From Anisus vortex (taxonomy: Eukaryota > Mollusca > Gastropoda > Planorbidae): a DNA stretch of 64,000 nucleotides. The notes beneath the pieces were generated by a model that saw only the letters and a program-made list of their open reading frames with translations, did no database searches and was not told the DNA's origin. Of this stretch, positions 20,931 through 32,454 are shown one piece after another (the first letter of the stretch is position 1; every line of letters begins with the position of its first letter). The DNA is taken from positions 7,592,191-7,656,190 of the forward strand of contig OX421497.1 in NCBI GenBank assembly GCA_949126835.1, given 5' to 3'. Position numbers and translations under genes: made by a program.

Positions 20931-22670
20931 CACTGGCTTCTCCCTCTTAGAAACGTCATCATTTAGGGAGTAAATACACCCTTACATTACACTATATTGG
21001 TCCAATATATACCCAACATTTGACCAAGATTAATAAATTAGCGGAGAACTGGGCCCATATTGGGCTGTTTTGATAGTCTAATAATTATATCTATTAGACA
21101 TTTCATTATTAAGGGTGTAACAGCACACAATATTGACCAATGCAGGTCCAACGTTTGAACAAGATTTAAATATTGGCGGAGTATTGGGCCAATATTGGAC
21201 CAGTATCATGTGCTGTCTTGGTAGCCTAATCATCATCATCTCGCTTTAAACATGTCATAATTTAGTTAGTTGTCATTTATATTCCTTAGACATTTAAATC
21301 GTTTGTAGAGTAAGTTGTCTAATCATTAAAAATCATACAAATGCTCATTTTACTTCTCATACAACAATAGCTCTTCATATAATATATTATAACTGCATGT
21401 GTCGGTAGCTTTATCTTACACAACTCATGGTTGCTATACAGTAATCCTGATTTTAATGTCTTTTTAAGCAGTAAGTAAGGTTGAACATAAATGTGTATAT
21501 AACTAGTTCAAAATTTAAGCTAAGTCTAGTTTTTACTAAGTAATACTTTGTGATAGTCAAGTAATAGTGAAAAATGTAAACTAGTTGTATCTTATCTTCT
21601 ATAAAGAAGATTATTGCGGCTGTTTTAGAATTCACTGAGCTATTATTGTAGTGTTGTTATCTTAGTTCAATTTAACCTGAAACTTAAAAAAAATAAACCA
21701 AAAAAAATGCTGAAAACACTTAAAAGTGAAACTTAAAAAAAAAAATGAAACTGCTTGTTATAGAAGTTGACGACTTTGGCCTTATAATGAATTTATTTAT
21801 CAAATCCTGTATTACAACTTCTTTTATTATAGGCCTACTTATGACAAATTTTGTATGCAATGTTTTTGTTATAAATTTTGCTTCAGACAGTCTCGAAAAC
21901 TGTCGGTGCATAGTCTAAAAATTCCCCTGAAAATTATTTCTAGATTTAATTATTTGTATTTAATTCAGGTCAATAGTATAAAGCTGCTTTTTTGTTCTTT
22001 TCTGTTCAACATATTTATAGTATAGGGATGTTATATAATATTCCATTTGATATGGATTTTTTTTTTGCATTTAAATCGCATTTAAATATTGTAATTGTTC
22101 CACTAGCAATATTTGTTTTTTTCCTTTTTAACCAAAAAAAAAAGGTCAAAACAGGACTATTATTTTAATCCATTGAATAAATGTCCTCGATTTTTTTTAT
22201 TTTTACCAATTTATTGTCAATTTATTGTCATTGTATTACTTGTGCATTTTATTATACAATTATTGACTGCGGACACGGTTCAGATTTATTGCAAATAAAT
22301 ATTTTACATATTTTTTTTTTTAATAATTCGATATAATTTTGATTTTATCTGGAAATATCCACGTTAAAATTTTTGTTATGAAAGTTTTTACTTTGTAATA
22401 AAGTTTGTACAAAACAACACAAATCAATCTTTGAGTGCATGTGTGTGTGTGTGAATGGTTGCTTGCGTGTTGTGTGTGTTTACATGCTAGTACTAGTAGT
22501 TCAAAATTGGTAGAATGAGCAGGGCACTGGCAGTTATGAAGTGATATAAGATCTCAGATCATTTCTGTCCATATCTCTTGAGTGAATCTACATTCACAAG
22601 ACTTCGCAAACGAGCGGTTTGTATGACAAGCACCAATTCACAATTCACTTCCGACTGTACCTTTCCTGTC
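20931..22670 (+). other. Gene 2 3' UTR and downstream spacer
   Basis: AT-rich. Two copies of a dispersed word set (gaccaagatt, attggcggag, gggccaatattggacc) lie at 20990-21075 and 21125-21215. Possible AATAAA signals are at about 21029 and 22398; the second is followed by a T/G-rich stretch. No coding sequence recognised. Confidence 0.5.
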
Positions 22671-22674
22671 AAAT

Positions 22675-22832
22675 TACGAGCTGCGTACCTAAACTATAGC
22701 TGTGGTAAAGTAAGGTCGACTGGGCATTGTGCTTTCCACACAATCACCTAGTATGCCGAGGCCACAGAAACTGGTAAACGATGCTTCACCGGCCATACGG
22801 ATCAATGTGGTCCGACGGGATATTTAACTTAT
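22675..22832 (+). mobile_element. SINE family A, 3' part
   Basis: Body and end only: taaggtcgactgggcattgt, cacctagtatgccgaggcca, ggtccgacgggatatttaac. Confidence 0.7.
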
Positions 22833-23715
22833 ATATGCAACTTGGCATTGTCCTCGCCACACAATCCCTTTTGTATTACGTGACACTTCATTGGGCACAG
22901 GAACCATACTGGACTTTAAAAATGTAATATATCTACTAAAGGCCCACAATCGAGCTTGAAGCAGCTATAGCGAAAAAAATGGTCCAGAGGTCCTTACTAA
23001 ATGTTTTGTTCCAGAGGTAAACAAACGCTGAAAATGGTTACGTGTTACTAAAAGGACCCCTCATTGAGGAGTCGACAAGGGTCAAATCTAATCTACCTAG
23101 TCTCAAAAACAGAATCATGCCTCCCCCCATTCCCCCCCCCACACACACACACACTCTCAACACCACCAAGTAAAAGCAATAAAAAAACAACATGAAAAGT
23201 TGACAAGGGGGGAGGGGGAGGACTTTATTTCGTCAACATTGATGCGAGGTAAACTGGGCCATTCGTCCATCCGCACCCATATCTTTAAAGCTATATCTTC
23301 TTCAAAAATATAGACCTACGCTTTGAGGAACGTTTACTATACAACCGATTATAATACGATTATAAAACGAGTTGTTGTTTTTTTTTTACTTGACAAGCAA
23401 AACGTTTATGTAAATTAATCCGTCACGCCGGTGAATTCGCGGCCCATCGACAGCAAAAGGTTATATTAAAAGGCCTGTCTGGTAATAAAATGTCTCATTT
23501 GGTAATTTAATACTTATCATCATAGTAAAGAAAAAACTACTACTTTTCTGATACTCTTGTGTGCACAAAACGAAACTCAAAGGGCAATTATCCACATTAA
23601 TGAGATTTATCTCCCCTTAAAACTTTTCCTCCAAAGACGGTTATAACCCTTTATAAAAATGCATTATCAATGACCTTTTTAATGGTAATTTTATCGTGTT
23701 AGTAAGTAAAAGTAT
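22833..23715. other. Spacer without recognised genes
   Basis: Mixed AT-rich sequence with a C-rich run and a short (CA)n at 23120-23155. Nothing else recognised. Confidence 0.5.
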
Positions 23716-23985
23716 AGTATCCCGTCGGACCAAATTGATTCATAGGGCCGGTGGAGCAGCGTTCACCAGTTTCTGTGGCCACGGCATACTAGGGGATTGT
23801 GTGGCCAGCACAATTTCCCAGACGCCTTTACTTTACCCCCGACTAAAGTCAAGTACCCATCAGAGAGCTGGGTAGACCCAGAGACACCCTCCAGACCCGG
23901 CACTTCACAAGGATTCGAACCCAGGACCTTTGGTACGCCAGACGAACGCCCTGCTAGCTCGGCCACCGTGGCTATCGTGGTAACT
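23716..23985 (-). mobile_element. SINE family A, near full-length
   Basis: In reverse orientation it holds every part of the family: end tatcccgtcggaccaaattg, body gccagcacaatttcccag, ctctgatgggt complement, box-B complement ggattcgaacccaggac, and a tRNA-like 5' end gctagctcggccaccgtggc. This is one of the best copies for a consensus. Confidence 0.85.
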
Positions 23986-24404
23986 ATTTGTATATTCCAC
24001 GCCACGGAGTTCTCTTCTACGTCTCAGACATCCCTTCAAGACAGACGAGTATTGCGTCCTACGGAATTCTACGCTTATAACCCTAGGTTGTGTGAGTCTA
24101 AGTATTGCACTCTGATAAAGGTGGCTTAAATGACGTAGGTATTTATGGTTTTGAACCTGACAAGTACAAGTCAACAATTTCATGACCCAGATTACACCCT
24201 GAAAGAAAGAGAATACACGGAACTATGTCCCTGCACACGGAATAAGAAAACGTTTTTTTTTTTTTTATATATCCTTGTTTTTCAGTATATTCTATTACAT
24301 GTGTGTGTTTACTTTGCCATTTTAAAACCTTCTATTTGGAATTATATATATGTAATTTATTATCGTATTATATTTGTTAAGTTTCATCTTATAAGCTTAT
24401 GTTA

Positions 24405-24690
24405 CAAAAAAAAGTTTCTTCTACACAGAAGACTAGTGCGTTAAACGCTTATCCTTGGTCCGAGTCTAGTCTTGCATTTTGATTAGTTTTTTAAGTGATG
24501 TTAAGTTATTGGTTTTTCTGGTTTGTTCAAGCAACCCATTCCATGCCCGTATGCCTCTCTGTGAGAAAGAATAGCTTACAGTTTTTTGAACATTATTATT
24601 ATTTGTTCTTGTATACGGGGTAAGAAAAGTATTTTTGTCCTTATATTTCTCTGAGCATTGTAATAGATTCTCATTGTGTTGTATTCCTAA
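24405..24690 (-). mobile_element. CR1-like LINE 3' fragment
   Basis: Carries, on the minus strand, the coding end (complement of gcaacccattccatgcccgt) and the words gtccgagtctagtcttgcat of the family at 49560-50335. 5'-truncated. Confidence 0.65.
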
Positions 24691-25214
24691 GTGTAATTAT
24701 TTACAAACATATATATTATGTATGTGTAAGCATAAGGAAAAATGAAGCTAATATCTAAAAGACTTGTAAAAATAAAAGTTATCCGACATTTCTGTGTTTT
24801 ATGTCAACAGGAAATGGAACGATTTTTTTTTAAATCTCAAAGTATTTTTTTGTGTGCATAACGAAGTTTCCCTCCTACCCCTCCCTTTCCAATTCCCCTC
24901 AGAAACCGATGACCCGGATTTGATACCCGAACATTCTTAAACTAGTCCTAACCGGTTTTATTTTCGTGGTCACAGCTCAGTGAGCAACAGGTTGCCCTGA
25001 AAAAAAGTCTGACCTGCGTTATTGCACAGGGCACATATTCTAACAGAATGAATGAACAAAGATATTTTTTAAAAATTATCTAGGCGTATGTGTGTTTACA
25101 ATACTAGGTCAAATACGCAGACAAATATGACATCATGTCTTTAATAGTAAATTGTATTTAGACTGAATATCGGTAAATATCACAAAGATTGTTTTCAGTA
25201 ATAAAAATAATCCC

Positions 25215-25730
25215 AGACCCATGTGGAGAACATTAGGCCTAAGCCTCCACACAAAAACAAAAGGAGCAATGATATCAGCGTCAGCTTGTATGGATCTGAA
25301 TGTTGGAGAACTACAACCACCATTGAAAAGAAACCGGAGGTCTTCCAGACTCAAAGCCTACATTGCATCCTCAAGATCTTCTTTCCAAAAAAAAATAACT
25401 GTATCAAATGAGGACCTACGCGAGATAACAGGTCCCGCTAAAAGAGAGCATCTCAGCAAGGAGATGGAGATGGATGGGACACGTCTGCAAGCATGTCAGC
25501 TGACTCCCTTCTCAGGAAAGCCCTGAGATTGCCCCCCCCCCCCCTTTCAGGGGAAAAAGGTCGAAAGGCAGATCAAAGGAAACAAGGAGAAGATCGGTGG
25601 AATGAGACCTGAAGACTAGAGGCTTGAACTTAGAAACAGCACATCGAGCTGCAACAGACCTAGATAAGTCTAGATCTTTGGCTTTCGCCTCAAGCGCCAG
25701 ACGGCACGGAGAAAACTGGGTGTGTGAGGT
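25215..25730 (+). mobile_element. LINE ORF2 C-terminal remnant (endonuclease-RT type)
   Basis: Translation across frames gives LYGSECWRTTTTIEKKPEVF, LHCILKIFFPK, then SNEDLREIT and ALRLP followed by a basic block. This is the typical end of animal endonuclease-reverse transcriptase ORFs (YGSECW, RCLRRIL, RGRPK region). Frameshifts and a C run break it. Confidence 0.75.
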
Positions 25731-26409
25731 ATTAAGTCAAAGAGAGAAAAATAAGAAAGAAAAAAAAGTAAAATAACATAAAGGTATAAAGAGAAATAAA
25801 ACCATAAAGAGAGAGAGAGAGACAAAGATAGACGAAAGAAAGTCAAATATCAATTAGAATAGATAGTTAGTAACACTATAAAATATATAAACAGTTGACT
25901 TATACATTTCAAAACACAATAATAAAATGGGGTGTGGAAAAACAAATTCATTGAAAAAAATAATAATAAAAGGTCCAAATAATTAACGGCTAAAACTTCA
26001 CTTAATGTTTTTGTTTTTTGTTTTTTGTTTTTACCAAATCATTAAGTAACATAAGCGAAAAATAGTGAACTATCTCAATAACGCGAACCATAATCTTATC
26101 GCGCTATAGATAAACCAATATAGTATGACATATGGATTATGCAAATGAACATCCATGCATGCCAATACATAACGCAAAGTACGACCATCAAGGACGTCTT
26201 TCAATTTGTTCCTTAATTCCCACAAAAATATATTTATCCTAACCTGGTACAATTAAAAACCAGACGGGAACAAAATACAACTTCATTAACAACCTAAACT
26301 CATTGAATCAGTGACGTCAGTATTTTTTTTTTCATTAAGCGCCAAAACGGCCCGGAACTCAGGGGTTCCCAAAATGTTAGAGGGATAAAACCCTTAGTTA
26401 AATAAAAAA
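25731..26409. other. AT-rich spacer
   Basis: A-rich with a GA run near 25805-25830. No gene recognised. Confidence 0.5.
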
Positions 26410-26925
26410 GTTTACTGTGGGTATCTAATGTCTTGGATTTAAAATCCAGTGCCATTTGAGGTGGGTATATAATCTTACAGATTTAGAATACAGTGCCATT
26501 TCAGGTGGGTATATAATCTTACAGATTTATAATACAGTGCCATTTCAGGTGGGTATATAATCTTACAGATTTATAATACAGTGCCATTTCAGGTGGGTAT
26601 ATAATCTTACAGATTTATAATACAGTGCCATTTCAGGTGGGTATATAATCCTACAGATTTATAATACAGTGCCATTTCAGGTGGGTATATAATCTTACAG
26701 ATTTAGAATCCAGTGCCATTTCAGGTGGGTATATAATCTTACAGATTTAAAATTCAGTGCCATTTCAGGTGGGTATATAATCTTACAGATTTAAAATTCA
26801 GTGCCATTTCAGGTGGGTATATAATCTTACAGATTTAAAACTCAGTGCCATTTCAGGTGGGTATATAATCTTACAGATTTAAAATTCAGTGCCATTTCAG
26901 GTGGATATCTAATCTCACGGATTTA
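26410..26925 (+). repeat. 44-bp minisatellite, about 11 units
   Basis: Units carry cagatttaaaattcagtgcc and atttcaggtgggtatataat at a 44-bp spacing. The first and last units are the most diverged. Each unit includes a TATATAA word. Confidence 0.95.
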
Positions 26926-27449
26926 GACTCCCATCTTGTCATTAAATGGTGGCTACGCTGGCTATGTACGTCACTAATTAAAAGAAAGAAAAAAAAGACA
27001 ACCGCAGTGGTTAGGACAATCTGTGCCGTGGCTTCCAAATTTGCTGAAAGGTCAGCTATGACGTCGCGTGAACTCCCCCCCCCCCCTCCTTCCCGTTCAC
27101 ACCAATCCTAATTTTTTTTGCTGTCATTAAAAGGGAAAGTTGCTATTTTTAGAACTCTGTCCTTCTACCAACCTTCCTTTTTGATGAGTTTTTATGTATT
27201 TAATTTATTTGAAGAAAAAAAAAACGGGGGCTTGGGGGAGGGTGGAGGTGCGGTGATAAATGATGGACTAGGTTTTGTAATGACTGTACAATCGTTTCGA
27301 TTTGCTTGGTCTTAATGTCCCTTGCCCTGTACTTTTAAGTTGATAGTTTAAGCCATGTGGGCATTCAATATTCAAAATAAAATTATTTTACGAACGTCAA
27401 GATTATAAAAACAACAACAAAATAATAATAAAGCGAAAAAAAAAATGGA
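26926..27449. other. Spacer
   Basis: Contains a C run near 27075. No supported gene. Confidence 0.5.
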
Positions 27450-27645
27450 AAGTATCCCGACAGACCATACTACGGCATACTACGGGATTGTGTGGCCAGC
27501 ACAATGCTCGGCCGCCTTTAGTTTACTCCCATCAACAAGTACCCAACAGATCTGGGTAGACTCAGAAACTCAGACCCTAGCTTTCATCAGGATTCGAACC
27601 CAGGAAATTCAGGACGTGCCCACCATTATGCGACATCTGGATTTT
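27450..27645 (-). mobile_element. SINE family A copy
   Basis: Reverse orientation: gtatcccgacagacc, ggattgtgtggccagcacaa, box-B complement ggattcgaacccaggaa. The middle is partly deleted. Confidence 0.75.
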
Positions 27646-28084
27646 AATAAGCGTTGTTATTGTAATGAAACTTTATGACAAAGTAAGTAACTTATCTTTT
27701 ACAGGTGCTACTTCTATATAATATATAAATAAGAACATTATTACGTTATATTTGCAATGTCAAGCCGTTGAATGAAAAATCCCACTGGCCTATTTATATA
27801 TGTTAGAAATGTTTTTGAAAGGATAAATGTGTTGGTGGCCCCTTCCCCCGGTAAAGACATACACTCAAATAACAACAACAATAACAATAACAAAAAGACA
27901 CATGTAAACAACAAACAAAAAAGTCAAAACAAACAATAACTGCTACAAAACACAAAGAGTTTATTCAACAATGCAATCCACCCCGGGCCACAAACTTAAT
28001 TTCCACCAGGTTCACGGGTCGTATAGTGAATGTGTGGCCAATGCAATGTCCAGTATGCTTTACCCCCTCCCCCCTCCCCCATTG

Positions 28085-28278
28085 GAGAACTGTGGCCGAG
28101 GCAGCGCTTTCGGCTAGCGTACTGAAGGTCCTGGGTTCGAGTCCTTGAGAAGGCTAGGATTTGTTCCAGAGGGTCTGGAGGATGTCCCTTAGTATACCCA
28201 GCTTCCGATGGGTACCTGATTTAAGATTGGGTAATGTAAAGGCGGCTGGGCATTGTACTGGTCACACAATCCCCTAAT
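28085..28278 (+). mobile_element. SINE family A, 5' part (split by LINE)
   Basis: Has a good tRNA-like head (ctgtggccgaggcagcgctt) and box-B-like gggttcgagtcc, then the body up to cacacaatcccctaat, where a LINE tail is inserted. The rest resumes at 28515. Confidence 0.8.
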
Positions 28279-28513
28279 ATTTCAATATTTACCTTAGATA
28301 ACATTTAACATGCTTTAGAAACTTACTGTCTTATGTATGGGTTGGGTCGGTAAATACTACATTTATTTGTTTTGTCTTTTTTAATCATCAATTTAGCTCT
28401 GTCACCTGGCCTAGGGTAATATCCGTATTCTTAGTTGAATGTTAAACGCGCTCTGAGCTTACATTATGTTTGTTGGCATCGCTATACAAATATTATTATT
28501 ATTATTATTATTA
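28279..28513 (+). mobile_element. 5'-truncated LINE tail inserted in the SINE
   Basis: About 235 bp collinear with 18670-18912: atttcaatatttacct, then ctctgagcttacattatgtt, then gttggcatcgctatacaaat with an (ATT)n tail. It interrupts SINE A exactly. Confidence 0.8.
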
Positions 28514-28590
28514 TGCCGTGGCCACAGAAACTGGCGAAACGCTGATTCCCTGGCCCTATGGATCAATTTGTTCCGCGGGAATACTTTATT
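28514..28590 (+). mobile_element. SINE family A, 3' part (resumes after LINE)
   Basis: Continues the split copy: atgccgtggccacagaaact to ttccgcgggaatacttta. Confidence 0.75.
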
Positions 28591-28715
28591 CATTAGAGCT
28601 GGGTAGACTCAGGGACGGTATCCCGAACCAAGAGAGAAAACAATCATGGTGATTTTTTTACATAGATTCGAACCTGAGACGTTAACTGTGGCATCTTACG
28701 CGCTGCCGACAACAG
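28591..28715 (-). mobile_element. SINE family A, partial reverse copy
   Basis: Contains gagctgggtagactcaggga and a diverged box-B complement gattcgaacctgagac. The tail half is missing. Confidence 0.55.
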
Positions 28716-29090
28716 TGCACTTGAGTGCACACGTTGATTAAATTGACGTGGAAACATAAAGGCAGCTGATGAAATAAACCTAGTACTACAAAATGTCCGC
28801 CTAGTGGATTGTGTGTCAGATAATGATATTATGACCTAAAAAAAAACAGAGTTGGATTAAGACCACTAGAGCAGCGGTTCCCAGCCTGTGGGTCGCGACC
28901 CAATGGGGTCGAACGATTATTTCATGGGAGTCGCCAAGGACCATCGGAAAACACTTATTTTTGATGGCCTTATCTCCACAACAACATGTACAGCACAGTA
29001 CTCTTCGATGGCGCCACCTCACAACCCTCCCCAGTGTGTAGCGAGATCAAACAGAGTTGTGCCCAGGCACCAACACTCTTTAGTCTAGAC

Positions 29091-29308
29091 CAGGGAATGG
29101 CAACCTTTTGATAATAGTGTACCAAATGACCAAATGGTATTTCTAATTCATTCAGCGTGCCAACAGCCTAAAAGTCACCATGCTTTAGAATTCTAATTCT
29201 AATAGAAGATACTTACATTGTTTTTTTAGGAGTCTTCTGCGTGCCATTGAAGATCTTTTTGCGTAACAAGTCTAACACTATCCGTAATCCGTAGGTTGCC
29301 GATCCCTG
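29091..29308. mobile_element. hAT-type MITE, 218 bp
   Basis: Ends cagggaatggcaacc and ggttgccgatccctg form a terminal inverted repeat. Internal words (ttctaattcattcagcgtgc, gtgccattga) are shared with 31435-31640 and with the ends of hAT family 1. Confidence 0.8.
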
Positions 29309-30309
29309 ATCTAGATCAAGACTATGAACTATTCCTCTTTTCTTTACATTTACAGTTTTCAAACCTTGAAAAAAAGGCTTTTCAAAAATGTATGTAGCTT
29401 ATTATGTAAAATCAAATTGCTAGTAAAATCAGTAAATGCGAACTAATGAAAACAAGCTAGTAGCTAAAAAGATGTTTTGAAAAATTACTTTTAATGTAAA
29501 AACATTTATTAATTGATTGTTCATTTTACATATTTTTATCAATTAAGTACATGTTCTGGTAAACGCATATACGATATTTATTTTATTTTTTTCAAATGCA
29601 AATTGTTTAGTAAAAAAATTGTTTACTTAAATCATTGCCCCAGAGACATAAAACTAGGACTATTATCTCCCTTGATTATATTTAGAATGCATTTGTTTTT
29701 TTGTTGTTTTTTTTTTTTTGTTAAATATCGGGCTCGCTTACGTTGAATTTTTTAAAAAGAAATTGGAAGAATATAGTTTTAATAATATACAAACTTTATA
29801 TGTTAAATCTTAATTGGTCAAAGAACCATTTCTTGGGGGTCACCTAGGACCACCACAAAATACATATTATATCAGTCCACATGCAGATAGGCTACATCCA
29901 CATACGAGCACAGAATAAGTATATGTCAATTCTGTGCATACGAGTACCTGGCGTGATGACATCAGCGCACCAAGCCCATCACATACCTACTTTAAACTGT
30001 TGCGGAAACAGTCGGATGCGCCGAATTACTATGTCACACTGAAGTCAGGTGGTTGTCGATAGGAAAAAATTAAAAACGTATTTTGAGCTTTGTAATAACT
30101 CAGAACTCGTTAACTTTAAAATTAGAAAGAAAGACCACAGTTCAAAGCAATTTATGGCGATAAAAGTGAACTGCAGAAAATAACTTACTTTGTTGACATC
30201 TTTGAAATCTTGAATGAATAAAATTTATCACTGCAAGAACCAGTTAATTTTTGTATCAAACCTTAATTTGTCTGAAAAGATCGGATAATTCCAAATAAAA
30301 CTTTAGCTT

Positions 30310-30850
30310 TGGCATAAAAAAATTGGATGTAAATAAAATGTATATGTTGTTTAAATTACCTGCTTTCTTTGACGAACATGACATTAAACCAGATAAAAGT
30401 ATTACGATAATGATTTTTACGATAATGATTTTTGTGAAAGAACACTTGCACATTCTTGCAGACGAAATTTCATCGTACTTTTCAAATTTATCTGACACTT
30501 CAATTGCACTTGAAAGAAGGTCATGCACACTGAAATTTGAAGATGTTCCTGAGACAACAAAAGAGAAGTTCATTAAATTTATTAACAACTAATTTCTCTA
30601 CAAACCAATTTAAAAATTCAGGATCAAGTGTTTGCAGTTATATACTATGTTGTCCAAGACTGTGCTGTGCCTTCTTCTGCAATCTCCAACAACATATCTT
30701 TGTGAAATGACCTTCCAGTTTGTTGATTATTAAATCTAAATACAGAAGTAGTCTTGTTGTGAAAGATGATCTTCGTTGTATAAGCCGATGAGAAAGACGC
30801 AATCTCAATCTTAGCACTGACGTTTTGTTGTAATTAGAAATAAATACTTC
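30310..30850 (+). pseudogene. hAT transposase C-terminal remnant
   Basis: The + frame 30323-30592 encodes VKEHLHILADEISSYFSNL and the block FEDVPETTKEKFIKFINN. After a stop, further sequence in shifted frames reads PTTYLCEMTF and KYRSS-VVKDDLRC, the hAT dimerisation region of ZBED5/SCAND3-type transposases. Stops and frameshifts mark it as dead. Confidence 0.78.
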
Positions 30851-30990
30851 ACAATATATCATTTCATATGGATTTTTTTTTATTAATCACTGTGCTTTAA
30901 TTATTTTCAATTTGTAACACTGAAATACATCTTACATAGGAGATATTTACATTACATTTTATAACAGTATCACATATAACTTTTAATTGA

Positions 30991-31225
30991 ATAGGTAAGT
31001 CTTCAGCTGGCTTCTGAAGGTGTCAAGGCTAAGGCTCTGTCGAAGTTGTAGTGGGAGGGCATTCCATGCGGACGGGCCCACGTATGAGAACGCCCGTTCG
31101 CCAGCGGACACCAGTTTCACACGAGGGATCTGTAAGTGTATCAGAAGCCGAGCGTAGTGGACGGGATTGAGTATAGAGTTCGAGACAGGAGCGAAGGTAG
31201 TCGGGGGCAGAGTCTTTCAGGCACT
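30991..31225 (-). mobile_element. LINE ORF C-terminal fragment
   Basis: The minus strand reads IPRVKLVSAGERAFSYVGPS followed by AWNALPLQLRQSLSLDTF and SQLKTYLF, the classic C-terminus of a CR1/RTE-group non-LTR ORF. It differs from the two other LINE tails in this window. Confidence 0.75.
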
Positions 31226-31434
31226 AAAATGATACATTTTATACACAGGACAACACGGTCCATTTAATTCCCTGCTTATTTTTAAATATCTGGTCCTTAT
31301 TTGTTATATTGCGGACCCTGATCCAGCTGAACCTATTGCAGTACAGCATCGCACCGTATGAGCCATGGGTTATGCTAAATTACTGCTATTGTGGGATGTT
31401 TCTATGTTGACCTTTTCCTCTTGATGTCCCAAGC

Positions 31435-31640
31435 CAGGGGTCAGCAACCTTTTCATTAAAGTGTGCCAAAGTAGGATTTCTAATTCATTCAGCGTGCCCA
31501 AAGCCTTAAATGTATCCTGTTCTAGCATTCAATTTCTTGTATAAAAGACTTTAATTGCCATTTTGGAGGTCTTCCTCGTGCCATTTCAAATTGATCTGCG
31601 TGCCAAGTCTGGAACGCGTTCCGTAGTTTGCCCACCACTG
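31435..31640. mobile_element. hAT-type MITE, 206 bp
   Basis: Left end caggggtcagcaacc; right end gtttgcccaccactg. Flanking 8-mers tcccaagc and ccctaagc agree at 6 of 8 positions. Internal words are shared with 29091-29308. Confidence 0.8.
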
Positions 31641-31879
31641 CCCTAAGCTTTTGCTTACTGGCTAATCCGGCCCTTCTTACACTCCCTGAGTTGTTCTTTC
31701 AAGTAACTCATATCTTTGGGTTTGCAGACTAGCACTCTACCCTACGACCACCATGTTCTCAATAACAGTAGGCCTAAGCACGACACAATCATTCCTTGTA
31801 TTACAATGTAATATACAATATATGCCGTAACGCGTGAGCTGTTCGGCAGTGGCCGCAGTTGTATGTTGCGTGCTACTTT

Positions 31880-32110
31880 AATAGCAGCGTTCACCAATTT
31901 CGGTGGCCACGGCATACCAGGGACATTTCGTGGCCAGCATAATGACTAGCCGCCTTTAATTTACCCCAACTAAAGTCAGGTACCCATCAGAGCTGGGAAG
32001 AATCAGGGACACCCTCTAGAACCGTGAACAAATCCTCGCCTTCACCAGGAATTAAACTCAGGACCTTCAGTACGCCAGCTGAACGCGCTACCGCTCGACC
32101 ACCGTGTCCC
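31880..32110 (-). mobile_element. SINE family A, near full-length
   Basis: Reverse orientation: agcagcgttcaccaatttcg, tacccatcagagctgggaag, diverged box B, and the tRNA-like start tcgaccaccgtgtcc. Confidence 0.8.
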
Positions 32111-32454
32111 TACGTTATTCAAGTTTTATTCAAAATACATTTCTTAAATATTTTTTTTTTACATAGTAGGGAACTCTATGTGATGGGTAAACCTAATGCA
32201 TGGGACATAACTTAGGAAATGTTTATTGGAAACAAGCATTTAATGAGTGGTTTCCCTTGTCACCAAAACATAAGAGGCCTAGGTTTTAAAATCAAATCTC
32301 GTAAGAAATGTATGTTTAAAAAAAAAAAGACTTGACCAGATTTGTCTTTTAATTAATAAAATATTCATGTAACTCGAATTATTTAAGACAAGAAGGTCTG
32401 TTTGTAATTGGATTAATGGATTAAACATTTGTCAATAAAGTTGATTCAGTTGAT

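Larger units (their letters stand above)
28872..30990 (+). mobile_element. hAT transposon remnant, family 2 (ZBED5/SCAND3-like)
   Basis: The left end cagcggttcccagcctgtgg followed by gtcgcgacccaatgggg is characteristic of this hAT group. A second copy of the subterminal region (gaaccatttcttgggggtca) at about 29818 suggests two overlapping or tandem remnants. A transposase remnant lies at 30256-30800. The 3' terminal inverted repeat is absent, and the element stops near a LINE fragment at about 30990. A 218-bp MITE is inserted at 29091-29308. Confidence 0.7.

Noticed and set aside
20669..20962. Minus-strand ORFs of 83-97 codons
   Set aside because: Antisense shadows of gene 2's terminal exon.
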